Assembly (NCBI GenBank): GCA_964416425.1
Contig: CAYQEC010000025.1
Span: 1 to 30,613 of the forward strand
Source of the DNA: CAYQEC01 sp964416425
GTDB taxonomy: Bacteria; Actinomycetota; Acidimicrobiia; Spongiisociales; UBA5794
Length of the DNA stretch: 30,613 nt
Direction of reading: 5' to 3'
Shown in pieces: positions 7,845-14,467 of this stretch. The translations under genes were made by a program, and so were the position numbers. The notes under the pieces are model-generated. The model saw nothing but the letters and a program-made list of their open reading frames with translations, was not told the origin of the DNA and searched no databases. Numbering within the stretch: the stretch's first letter is position 1; every line of letters begins with the position of its first letter.

Positions 7845-8411
7845 GTCTCACCCTCCTCTGGGACGTGCAACCGGGGTGCTACTCGACTCCAACAGCTCCC
7901 GTGCCTGGGACCGTGGCGGCCCCTTGCGTGGGCAAGGCGTCGCAAGAACAAGGATAGGAGATGGAAGGAACCGCCCGCGGGTCTGGTCTGGGAGCGAGCT
8001 CGCCGAACGCCGCGCCATCAGCCACTACCGCCGGCGGTCTCGCGCCGAACCCACCAGCGGATAGACGTCACTCGACATCGAGCGAAGGCTCCCGAGGTCG
8101 CCCGCTGCCACGCCGCCGACTGTACCGTGCCGAACCGCCGCCGGGTCGAGTGATATCTGGCACGGAGGACACGACTCGGGCGACAGAACCCATGCCCAGG
8201 TTCTGCGCGACATCCTCCTTGCCGACCCCGCCTTGCAACGGCGGCCGGCGCAGACCGCCACTCGGACACGTCGATCCGGGACGTGACGGGAATCGCTTCG
8301 TCAGGCAACCACACCGCCCTCAGTAGGGTTCGGGTTCCACACCAGCGGGCGTGCCCGGACGCAGCCGAACGAGGGCATGGCCAGGCGATCACGAAAACGG
8401 AGCAACGTGCG
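7845..8411. other. 567-bp intergenic region
   Basis: This gap separates the divergent membrane-protein and LLM oxidoreductase genes. Several overlapping open frames exist on both strands, but they are Arg/Pro/Ser-rich, share no ribosome sites with sensible spacing and look like shadows of high-GC sequence. I see no tRNA-like cloverleaf, no copy of the hairpin repeat family and no recognisable operator. Promoters for both flanking genes must lie here. Confidence 0.4.
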
Positions 8412-9389
8412 ATGACCACGCTCGGATACCAGATACCCAACTTCACCTATCCGGACGTCGGCCCCGAGCGGCTCTTCGAGACCGTCGCCCACCAGGCGCA
8501 GGAGGCGGAGGCTTCGGGCTTCGACACGGTGCTGGTGATGGACCACTTCTTCCAGCTCCCCGGCCTGGGTGAACCTGACCGCTACATGGTCGAGTCCTAC
8601 ACCCTGCTGGCCGGCCTGGCGCGGGAGACCTCCGTGGTCCGGCTCGGCACCCTCGTCACCGGCAACACCTACCGGTATCCGCCGGTGCTGGCGAAGACCG
8701 TCACCGCACTCGACATCGTCTCGGGCGGCAGGGCCCAGCTCGGCATCGGCTCGGGGTGGTTCGAGTTGGAGCACGATGCGTTCGGCATCGAGTTCGGCAC
8801 CTTCACCGACCGCTTCGAGAAGCTGGAGGAGGCGCTCCAGATCATTATCCCCATGCTGCGCGGCGAGTGTCCCACGTTCCACGGCAAGCACTACCAGGTG
8901 ACCGAGGCCATCAATCAGCCGCCCCCGATCAGCCGGATCCCGGTCATGATCGGCGGGGCCGGGGAGAAGAAGACGCTGCGGATGGTGGCCCAGTACGCGG
9001 ACGAGTCGAATCTGATCTGCGCCCCGGCAGACGTCCCGCGCAAGCTGGAGGCCCTGGCCGGCCACTGCGATCGGCTCGGCCGGGACCGCAGTGAGATCAC
9101 CGTGACGTGGCAACGCAGCGCATGCATCGCTCCGACGATGGAGGAGGCGGAAGCGGAGCTGACTGCCTACCTGACGGAGCGCGGCATCGACGTCACCTCG
9201 CTCGACAATGAGCAACGTGCCGCGATTCTCGGCAGGTTCCACTTCGGCGACCCCGACACGGTCGGCGAGGCCTTCGCCCGTGACCTGGAGCGCGGCGTCG
9301 ACGGCTTCACCGTCAATATGCCCGCCAACGGGCACATCCCCGGAAGGGTCACCCTGCTCGGCGAGACCCTGGCGCCACTGTTCGACTGA
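8412..9389 (+). CDS. LLM-class (luciferase-like) F420-dependent oxidoreductase
   Basis: A 325-residue TIM-barrel enzyme of the bacterial luciferase superfamily in the F420-dependent branch common in Actinobacteria. Seen in order: an N-terminal strand (LGYQIPNF), the FDTVLVMDHF block, the LVTGNTYRYPPVLAKTVTALDIVSGGRAQLGIGSGW core (one of the most conserved stretches of the family), EFGTFTDRFEKLEEAL, and the C-terminal PVMIGGAGEKKTLRMVAQYAD flavin/F420-binding segment. Substrate is not predictable; relatives reduce or oxidise alcohols, imines or sugar phosphates. The ATG at 8412 with a GGAGC site about ten bases upstream fits the first strand; an upstream extension to 8283 lacks family similarity. 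It is followed by repeat block 5. Confidence 0.88.
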   Translation: MTTLGYQIPNFTYPDVGPERLFETVAHQAQEAEASGFDTVLVMDHFFQLPGLGEPDRYMVESYTLLAGLARETSVVRLGTLVTGNTYRYPPVLAKTVTALDIVSGGRAQLGIGSGWFELEHDAFGIEFGTFTDRFEKLEEALQIIIPMLRGECPTFHGKHYQVTEAINQPPPISRIPVMIGGAGEKKTLRMVAQYADESNLICAPADVPRKLEALAGHCDRLGRDRSEITVTWQRSACIAPTMEEAEAELTAYLTERGIDVTSLDNEQRAAILGRFHFGDPDTVGEAFARDLERGVDGFTVNMPANGHIPGRVTLLGETLAPLFD

Positions 9390-9410
9390 GCCGGCGCCCC
9401 TGCCGCGCCT

Positions 9411-9628
9411 CCTCTCACCCTCCCTGCTGTGCCCTCCTATCACCCTCCCTGCTGTGCCCTTCTGTCACCCTCCCTGCTGCGCCTCCTGTCACCCTCCCTG
9501 CTGTGCAGGGAGGGTCGGCGAAGCCGCCGAAGGCGAGCTGAGCCGGGGAGGGTCACGGTGCAGTCCCGCACCTCGAAGCCGCCGAAGGCGAGCTGAGCCG
9601 GGGAGGGTCACCGGGAAGTCCCCCACCG
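9411..9628 (+). repeat. Mosaic intergenic hairpin repeat, block 5 (amplified tandem form)
   Basis: The LLM-VapC convergent gap. Four tandem copies of TCACCCTCCCTGCTGTGC-type sequence start at 9415, 9440, 9465 and 9489 (period 24-25 bp). Only the last closes into the 9493-9513 hairpin. Two direct copies of a 38-bp segment follow at 9519-9556 and 9574-9611 (period 55 bp), each containing CGAAGCCGCCGAAGGCGAGC and then GGGGAGGGTCAC. The GTCCCCCC hairpin module is absent. The block ends about 20 bp before the vapC stop codon on the minus strand and about 25 bp after the LLM gene stop. Confidence 0.88.
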
Positions 9629-9647
9629 CACCAGAGCCTCGCGCCCC

Positions 9648-10025
9648 CTACGGCACCTCGACGGCGCACGGCAGTCCGGCGACCGACGCCAGCGGGCGGT
9701 CGGTCGTCACCAGAGTGGCCTCGAGGACGACGGCGAGGGCGACGTAGGTGGCGTCGTAGGCGGAGACCCGGTCTCGCAGCGACCAGACGATGGGGAGCAA
9801 CGGCTGGTGGGGGTGGCGCCGGATGTCGGCCTGCTGCAACACCCGCAACGCGCCAAGAGCCCTTGGCGCGTCGACCCGGCCAGTGGCGACGAGGCGGCGC
9901 AGGGCGCTGGCGACCTCGACATCGAGCAGATGCGGGGCGTGGAGATCCTCGCCGGCGAGCCGGTCGAGCACGCCTCGTTGTCCGTCGACGGCGTCGAGGA
10001 ACGCCGAGGCGTCGACGACGATCAC
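9648..10025 (-). CDS. vapC: VapC family PIN-domain ribonuclease toxin
   Basis: A 125-residue PIN-domain protein. The four acidic metal ligands are all present: Asp5 (VVDASAFLD), Glu37 (LLDVEVASAL), Asp91 (SAYDATYVALA) and Asp109 (LVTTDRPLA). VapC toxins are magnesium-dependent RNases that cut tRNA or rRNA and are held inactive by the partner VapB. The GTG start overlaps the vapB stop by four bases (GTGA), the usual antitoxin-first arrangement. The DVEVASALRRLV and VSAYDATYVALA segments are typical of the actinobacterial VapC type. The toxin looks intact. The RNA target is not predictable. Confidence 0.9.
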   Translation of the reverse strand: MIVVDASAFLDAVDGQRGVLDRLAGEDLHAPHLLDVEVASALRRLVATGRVDAPRALGALRVLQQADIRRHPHQPLLPIVWSLRDRVSAYDATYVALAVVLEATLVTTDRPLASVAGLPCAVEVP

Positions 10026-10240
10026 GTGCCGCTGCGTCCTGCCCGGACCGCAGCGGCCGCCTCACCCTGACGCAGCACCGGGTCGTCTGCCAGTTCGGCT
10101 ACCAGCTCCCCGAGAGGGCGGTGGGCTGCGACGCGGGCCAGTTCGGCATTGAGGAAATCCGAGAGGCTCATCCCGGCCCGAGCGGCCCGAACCTTCAATT
10201 CCTGATGCACGTCGTCGGGGACGTTTCGGATCTGGATCAT
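10022..10240 (-). CDS. vapB: VapB/FitA-like ribbon-helix-helix antitoxin
   Basis: A 72-residue antitoxin. The N-terminal ribbon-helix-helix (MIQIRNVPDDVHQELKVRAA, then GMSLSDFLNAEL) should dimerise and bind DNA. The acidic/Ala-rich C-terminus (about 42-72) should wrap the VapC active site. The FitA-type IRNVPDDVHQELK opening is clear. The ATG at 10238-10240 is preferred because GAGAGG lies nine bases upstream; a GTG three codons earlier (10249) abuts the same site and is less likely. It is cotranscribed with vapC and probably represses its own promoter through the palindrome at 10265-10279. Confidence 0.87.
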   Translation of the reverse strand: MIQIRNVPDDVHQELKVRAARAGMSLSDFLNAELARVAAHRPLGELVAELADDPVLRQGEAAAAVRAGRSGT

Positions 10241-10264
10241 CTTGCTCACCCTCTCAGGCTACTG

Positions 10265-10279
10265 CATGTGATCCACATG
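10265..10279. promoter_or_regulatory. Putative VapB operator palindrome
   Basis: A perfect inverted repeat, CATGTG-ATC-CACATG, lies 25 bp upstream of the vapB start, and a further CATGTG follows at 10284-10289. Half-sites of this size with short spacers are typical ribbon-helix-helix targets, so VapB or VapBC autoregulation is the likely use. This is an inference from position and symmetry. Confidence 0.55.
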
Positions 10280-10547
10280 TGCCCATGTGAGAGACATGCG
10301 AACCGTACCGAGGAGGTGTGACATGCCGCCGGCGTCACGAACCGTCGTCCCGGCACGATTGCCTGGGATGACCTGGAGTACGGAGGTAGGGTTGCCCAGC
10401 CAGCGACGGGAGCCGGGAAGGTGCACAACGGTCTGTTCATCATCGGGCTGATTGCGATGACGGCATGGCGCGGGTCCAGTTCCGCGCTGGTGTCATAGGT
10501 AAGCCGAGATGGCCGCGGTTGACATGGCGCGACCGAGAGGGGGACAC
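10280..10547. other. Intergenic region between vapB and the DUF2085-like gene
   Basis: Two competing small frames are present. An ATG at 10323 with an excellent GAGGAGGT site opens a 42-codon frame to 10451, but its codon usage is poor. An overlapping frame at 10322-10498 has GC-rich third positions and a hydrophobic run (VHNGLFIIGLIAMTAW) but no start codon other than an internal GTG at about 10421. This may be the decayed end of a gene. I do not call either as a gene. Confidence 0.35.
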
Positions 10548-10979
10548 ATGGCCGGTTCCGTTGTTGCCGAACGCCAGGCGGGGCAGACCCGAGCAACCGG
10601 GGTTCGGTCGAAGTGGCTTGGCGACCGGGCTCATCGGGTAATCGCGAGGCTCTACATCGATTCGACGTGGCCGCATTGGGTGCACTGCCACCGGCTGCCG
10701 GAGCGGAGCTTCCATTCGCGGGGGCGCCAGTTTCACCTGTGTGCGAGGTGCACCGGCCTGTCGGCCGGGGGTGCGCTTGCGATTCCCCTCGTGCCGGTCC
10801 TGTCGCTCGACCTGTCGTGGGTAGTCGCCGCCGTGGCGGTCCTGGTGATCGACGGCGTCACCCAGATGGCAGGCCTGCGCACCAGCACCAACTCGCTGCG
10901 TTTCGCCACCGGCCTCGCCGCCGGGTTCGTGGTGGGCGTCACCGCGTTGGGTGTCCTCGCCCGGGGAGGGTGGTCATGA
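10548..10979 (+). CDS. DUF2085-like membrane protein
   Basis: A 143-residue protein with the DUF2085 signature: CHRLPERSF (Cys47-His48) followed by QFHLCARCTGLSAGG (Cys65, Cys68). Two to three hydrophobic helices follow (about 72-90, 92-110 and 122-140), with a GVTQMAGLRTSTNSLRFATG loop typical of the family. The conserved Cys/His set suggests metal binding or a redox role, but the family has no established function. The start at ATG 10548 follows GAGAGGGGG; an earlier ATG at 10509 is possible but adds only a polar tail. It overlaps the next gene by four bases (ATGA), so the two are co-translated. Confidence 0.8.
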   Translation: MAGSVVAERQAGQTRATGVRSKWLGDRAHRVIARLYIDSTWPHWVHCHRLPERSFHSRGRQFHLCARCTGLSAGGALAIPLVPVLSLDLSWVVAAVAVLVIDGVTQMAGLRTSTNSLRFATGLAAGFVVGVTALGVLARGGWS

Positions 10980-11374
10980 GGATTCTCCTCGCAAGTGATG
11001 CGGGCGTAGCCCTCGCCTGGGTCGCCATCATTGGACTCGTCATCCTGGTCCTGGTCAGCAGCCAGTCACTTCAACGGAACCGTCTTCAGCACATCGCCGA
11101 CGAAGCCAAGGCTCGGCTGAGCACTCGCCCCGCCGCACCCCGGTACGAGACGTTCGAGTTCCCCAACTCCACCGCCGGTCAGGCAACCAAGAACACCGTG
11201 CTGGCCAACGCGTCGGCGCTCGGCTGGACGGTGGTGTCCGAGACGATCACCCCCGGACAGCTCAGAGGCGGACAGGCCTGTTGCCTCGCGTGTATCTGGC
11301 TCCCTCTCGCGTTCCTCGCCGGCCGGACTGAGGGAACCATCACTGTCACCCTCGCCTGGAACCCACAGGGTTAG
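10976..11374 (+). CDS. Membrane-anchored hypothetical protein, coupled to the DUF2085-like gene
   Basis: A 132-residue protein with one N-terminal membrane helix (about 9-28: GVALAWVAIIGLVILVLVSS). A charged soluble region follows, with the segment YETFEFPNSTAGQATKNTVL, a helix and GWTVVSETITPGQL. A second hydrophobic patch containing paired cysteines (GGQACCLACIWLPLAFLAG) precedes a closing beta strand (GTITVTLAW). I do not recognise a named family; the layout recalls small phage and actinobacterial proteins in which a Gly/Cys-rich hydrophobic hairpin is followed by an ITVT strand. Overlap with the DUF2085-like gene suggests a shared function at the membrane. It ends against the PIN remnant on the other strand. 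Confidence 0.65.
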   Translation: MRILLASDAGVALAWVAIIGLVILVLVSSQSLQRNRLQHIADEAKARLSTRPAAPRYETFEFPNSTAGQATKNTVLANASALGWTVVSETITPGQLRGGQACCLACIWLPLAFLAGRTEGTITVTLAWNPQG

Positions 11375-11694
11375 CCGTCGGCAGGGAGGAGCCGGAAGGG
11401 CCGTCCTTTGCTGTTGCGAATGGCCCGGAAATGGCGCAAATCCAGGGTGAGGATGTCAACGGTGCGGTGGCGCTCCGCCAGCACGACGACCGAGGCGCCG
11501 GCGGCTCCGATCACGAGATCCCGGTACCGATCTGCGACGCGGCGAGCCGCGGCGATGTCGCCGGAGTCGAAGGGAGCGAGGTGGTAGGCGCCAGCGGTGA
11601 CATCGTCGAGCATCGCCAGCTCGGCGTCCTGGCCGAGCTTCCGGGATACCAGGTAGTCGAGTTCGGCGAGGACGAACGGTGAGAGGACGACCCT
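11371..11694 (-). pseudogene. Truncated PIN-domain (VapC-like) remnant
   Basis: The minus-strand frame encodes the middle and end of a second PIN protein: PFVLAELDYLVSRKLG (the second acidic residue block), then APFDSGDIAAARRVADRYRD, AGASVVVLAERH and ILTLDLRHFRAIR. The N-terminal strand carrying the first catalytic Asp is absent, because an in-frame stop sits directly upstream at about 11695. The block that normally reads LGLADAS reads VIGAAGAS, so the third acidic ligand is Gly. A fragment starting at ATG 11613 would be 80 residues. No antitoxin gene accompanies it. The break coincides with the edge of the decayed membrane module at 11695, suggesting one rearrangement removed the 5' end. Confidence 0.75.
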
Positions 11695-11936
11695 TCACCC
11701 CAGAAAGTGCAGCCCCGTCCAGGCCCAGGCGGCGAAGAGCCCGAGCCGGCCCGACCGGGTACACAACGCCCACCCCACCATCGTGCCGAAGGTGGGAACC
11801 GCGGCCCTGCCGCGCCGGGCAGCCACCCCGAGGGTCACACCCCCACAGGCGAGGACCCCGTAACCAAGGAGGGTGATCGCCCGGCTCTCATGCGCGGCGC
11901 ACCAGGGCCCGGCCGGCGAAGGCCGGCCTGCTGCGA
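11695..11936 (-). pseudogene. Decayed second copy of the DUF6186-like module
   Basis: The minus strand matches 13525-13760 base for base over most of its length. It encodes the end of the upstream partner (AFAGRALVRRA, then a TGA overlapping an ATG) and then a DUF6186-like frame, ITLLGYGVLACGGVTLGVAARRG ... SGRLGLFAAWAWTGLHFLG. After the ATG, the copy reads ATGAGAGCCGGG where the intact copy reads ATGAGCAGCCGCC: one base is lost, so the start is out of frame with the body. No alternative in-frame start is visible. The upstream partner survives only as about 12 codons. Similarity ends near 11936. Confidence 0.75.
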
Positions 11937-11980
11937 CACCGCGGTGCGGCAGACTCGTTTGCAGCTTGCCGGTTGTGACC

Positions 11981-13111
11981 TTACGGAGTGACCTCGAAGT
12001 AGACCTCGAGCAGAGGCTCGCCCTCGACGCACACTGACGAGTACCGAGACGCCTTGCGGCACATCTCCACTCGATAGTCCCCCGGAGCCCTGCCGGTGAC
12101 AGGCATGCTGACACGCACTCCATCGATCATCCCGGTGTCGAGACTGTAGAAGGTCAACTGGGACCATCCCCCGGCAATCTGGGTTCCAGCCGGATCGAAC
12201 CACTTGAACTTCCACATTGTCACTTCTTCGTACCTGAGGGTTGAAGGGTTCAACACCATGTCCGTTGGCGCCAACGGCTTATGGACCGTGAGCCTGGCGT
12301 ACCCTTCACCACCGGAAGCCGAATACGCACAGGTTCCTGTGTCGTTCTCACAGTCAGAGAAGCCCCAGCTGTCGCCCGACTGTGGATGATCCGTGCCCGG
12401 GACCGTGGTGCTGGTCGTGGTTGTCGTCGTCGGGGGCGGAGGCGTCACCGGCTCCAAGCCGAGTGCCCTCGCCAGGAACGATGCCATCTGATCACGCGTG
12501 ACGGCCGCGTCGGGACAGAACTCCGTATTGGCGGGCGGGTTGCAGCCCAGCGTGACACCGGCCGTCGCCAACTTGTCGATGTCGGCTTCGAACACCGAGT
12601 CGTCGTCATCGGTGAACTTGTTCCCGCCACCGTCATCGGAGTACCCCATCGCCCGCACCAAGAAGGCCGCCATCTGCCCCCGCGTCACCGCCGAGTCGGG
12701 ACAGTAGAGATCGTTGACGGGAGGATTGCAGCCCAGCGTGACACCGGCCGTGGCCAGCTTGTCGATGTCGGCTTCGAACACCGAGTCGTCGTCATCGGTG
12801 AACTTGTTCCCGCCACCGTCATCGGAGTACCCCATCGCCCGCACCAAGAAGGCCGCCATCTGCCCCCGCGTCACCGCCGAGTCGGGACAGTAGAGATCGT
12901 TGACGGGAGGATTGCAGCCCCTCGTGATGCCCTCAGCGGCAATCGCCTCGATGTTCCCCTCGTGGATGTTCCCGTCGTCGTCAGTGAACGTCCCGCCGGA
13001 AGGAAGTTGGGCGGCTGCGAGGCCTACCGCGCCAGCGACGAGCGCCACGGTGAAGAGTGCAGCCAACGTGACCCTGAACCCGAGCCGATCGGACATGGAA
13101 GTAGCCCGCAC
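11981..13111 (-). CDS. Secreted protein with three S-layer homology repeats
   Basis: A 376-residue exported protein. A signal peptide (hydrophobic core about 14-33, AAA-Q cleavage near 34) is followed by three SLH repeats (about 40-95, 96-157 and 158-219). Each repeat has the FTDDD, ADIDKLATAGVTLGCNPP and CPD-AVTRGQMAAFLVRA blocks, with a Cys pair per repeat. A Pro/Thr linker (PPPPTTTTTTSTT, 224-236) leads to a C-terminal beta-rich domain (about 245-376) with two probable disulfides (DCENDTGTC; MCRKASRYSSVC). SLH repeats usually anchor proteins to cell-wall polymers; the C-terminal domain is then displayed outside, and I do not recognise it. The GTG at 13111 is chosen because AAGGAG lies eight bases upstream. 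The gene lies between two copies of a duplicated module. Confidence 0.85.
   Translation of the reverse strand: MRATSMSDRLGFRVTLAALFTVALVAGAVGLAAAQLPSGGTFTDDDGNIHEGNIEAIAAEGITRGCNPPVNDLYCPDSAVTRGQMAAFLVRAMGYSDDGGGNKFTDDDDSVFEADIDKLATAGVTLGCNPPVNDLYCPDSAVTRGQMAAFLVRAMGYSDDGGGNKFTDDDDSVFEADIDKLATAGVTLGCNPPANTEFCPDAAVTRDQMASFLARALGLEPVTPPPPTTTTTTSTTVPGTDHPQSGDSWGFSDCENDTGTCAYSASGGEGYARLTVHKPLAPTDMVLNPSTLRYEEVTMWKFKWFDPAGTQIAGGWSQLTFYSLDTGMIDGVRVSMPVTGRAPGDYRVEMCRKASRYSSVCVEGEPLLEVYFEVTP
12541..12912 (-). repeat. Near-identical 186-bp tandem duplication in the SLH gene
   Basis: Copies at 12541-12726 and 12727-12912 differ at only two positions (near 12566 and 12571 and their counterparts). Each unit encodes exactly 62 residues, one SLH repeat. 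The first SLH repeat and the last are clearly more diverged, so the middle duplication is recent or maintained by gene conversion. Confidence 0.95.
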
Positions 13112-13524
13112 AACAGCATCTCCTTGTTGAACCTCTCGGCACTATGGTCCCGTCCCGAGTTTCGACCAGTGCCCAAAGTCCCAAGTACCGTGGGCCTGCA
13201 CACACGCTGGATAGGCAGCGGCCGGCGCCCGCGGAGGATCCGGCCTCTGAAGGAACCGCCACCGGCCAGCGGGCCGCTCGATGCACGGGCGGGATCCCCA
13301 CGATCGAGAGCAGCTCCTCGACGAAGAACGGGCTCGGGAGTGCGCTGAGGACCGTGGCCGCGACCCCCACCGCGCTTCGGTCGATCCGCTCGAAGACAGA
13401 GGCGGCCCCGCGATGATGGCGCCGGTGCGGCCCCCGCCTGGGAAACAGGGGCGAGGAGAGACAACAGCGCCGACTCCTCCTCACTCCGGGTGCTCGCCGA
13501 GAACACGGCTCGCCCCGCCGGCGA
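13112..13524. other. 413-bp intergenic region, possibly a decayed gene
   Basis: The region upstream of the SLH gene contains its ribosome site (AAGGAG near 13122) and presumably its promoter. A minus-strand stretch at about 13280-13400 has GC-rich third positions and reads like protein (VFERIDRSAVGVAATVLSAL, then PSPFFVEELLSIVG). The frame decays downstream and has no credible start or ribosome site. It may be the remnant of a gene displaced when the SLH gene arrived. I do not recognise its family. Confidence 0.35.
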
Positions 13525-13722
13525 CTACCCCAGGAAGTGCAGGCCCATCCAGGCCCAGGCGGCGAACACGCCGATGCGGCCCGAGCGGGTACGCAGCGCC
13601 CACCGCACCAGGGTGTCGAAGGTGGGAATGGTGGACGTGCCGCGGTGGGCAGCCACCCCGAGGGTCACACCGCCGCAGGCGAGGACCCCGTAGCCGAGGA
13701 GGGTGATGAGGCGGCTGCTCAT
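13525..13722 (-). CDS. Small DUF6186-like membrane protein
   Basis: A 65-residue protein with two hydrophobic helices: LITLLGYGVLACGGVTLGVA (5-24) and, near the C-terminus, GVFAAWAWMGLHFLG. The polar middle has TFDTLVRWALRTRSGR. The W-W-GxHF ending and the small size match actinobacterial DUF6186-type proteins as I recall them; no function is established. Its ATG overlaps the stop of the upstream membrane protein by four bases (ATGA), so it is translationally coupled. A frameshifted copy with the same ending lies at 11695-11895. Confidence 0.72.
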   Translation of the reverse strand: MSSRLITLLGYGVLACGGVTLGVAAHRGTSTIPTFDTLVRWALRTRSGRIGVFAAWAWMGLHFLG

Positions 13723-14363
13723 GCCCGCCTCACCAGGGTCCGGCCGGCGAAGGCCCACAGGCCGAGACCGGCCACCCGTCCCCCGTAGGTGGCGAGGACC
13801 GGATCGAGCAGGTAGCTGATGGTGGGATGGTCGTAGGAGCCCTCGGCCATGTTCGGCTGCAGCAGCAGGGCGCCCAGCTCCCACAACCCGAGCACCAGCA
13901 GCGCACCACCCCAGATCCACAGTCCCCGCAGCGGCGGGCGCTCCACCGCATCGACATGCGGATGGGTCAGCCACGCCCACCCCACCGCCACCACACCCAC
14001 GATGCCGGTCACCGCCGTCAACGGCAGGGTGTGGACGCCGAAGAGCGCCGCCACCAGCACGGCGGCGATCCCCCCCACCACCCAACGCCGGCTCTCCACC
14101 GCCGCCTTGAGCGGCTCCGGCGACAACGGAGGGGCCGTCATCACGGCGACGGCGCCGCCGGCGGAAGGGCCACCGTGGTTGACCCGGACGCGGACCAGGG
14201 CGCCCCGGATCCGGTCCGCCATGATGAGCGCCGCCCCGGCGAACAGGATGGCGCCGCGCGCCGCGGTCCCCCCCGAGATCAGCTCGACGACCCCGGCGAT
14301 CACCAGGATCCAAGCGACCGGATCACGCAGCACAGCCAACAACCGGCGCATCAGGGTCACCAT
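13719..14363 (-). CDS. Multi-helix membrane protein, coupled to the DUF6186-like gene
   Basis: A 214-residue integral membrane protein with about five or six hydrophobic helices: residues 13-28, 32-48, 95-112, 114-131, 150-170 and about 192-205. A polar, Gly/Arg-rich loop lies between helices two and three. The C-terminus LWAFAGRTLVRRA is the part that survives in the decayed copy at 11.9 kb. I do not recognise a named family. The ATG at 14361-14363 is taken because the preceding frame is polar and reaches into the tetR operator region; MRRLL four codons later is an alternative. The gene is divergent from tetR with 104 bp between them, so the palindrome at 14439-14465 might also influence it. 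Confidence 0.7.
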   Translation of the reverse strand: MVTLMRRLLAVLRDPVAWILVIAGVVELISGGTAARGAILFAGAALIMADRIRGALVRVRVNHGGPSAGGAVAVMTAPPLSPEPLKAAVESRRWVVGGIAAVLVAALFGVHTLPLTAVTGIVGVVAVGWAWLTHPHVDAVERPPLRGLWIWGGALLVLGLWELGALLLQPNMAEGSYDHPTISYLLDPVLATYGGRVAGLGLWAFAGRTLVRRA

Positions 14364-14438
14364 GCTACGAGACTGCCGCTTCCCGGTCACGCCGAACGGC
14401 TCGAACCGACCGACCGCTCCGCCACCCCACCTTGCCAA

Positions 14439-14465
14439 CCGAAACGTTAGTCACTAACGTTTCGG
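14439..14465. promoter_or_regulatory. 27-bp palindromic TetR operator
   Basis: A perfect inverted repeat with 13-bp arms, CCGAAACGTTAGT and ACTAACGTTTCGG, around a single central C. It ends two bases before the ATG of tetR. Length, symmetry and position are those of an autoregulatory TetR operator. Because it abuts the start codon, transcription probably begins within or just before it, and the mRNA would be nearly leaderless. Confidence 0.8.
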
Positions 14466-14467
14466 GA

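Noticed and set aside
7961..8326. A 121-codon plus-strand frame in the 567-bp gap
   Set aside because: It is Arg/Pro/Ser-rich, with an ATG directly abutting its only ribosome-like site and codon third positions not biased like the real genes. It overlaps other frames of equal length.
9411..9514. Evenly spaced short repeats as a possible CRISPR array
   Set aside because: The period is 24-25 bp, with 18 bp or more of that in the repeat, leaving only a few bases between copies. There are no variable spacers and no cas genes, so it is a tandem repeat.
10323..10451. A 42-codon frame with an excellent ribosome site
   Set aside because: Its product is Pro/Arg/Ser-rich with unfavourable codon choice, and an overlapping frame looks more protein-like. 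It is left as an intergenic note.
12281..13348. A 355-codon plus-strand frame opposite the SLH gene
   Set aside because: It mirrors the SLH repeats, repeating the same Arg/Val/His-rich segment with the 186-bp period, and extends past the SLH start. It is a shadow of a high-GC gene.
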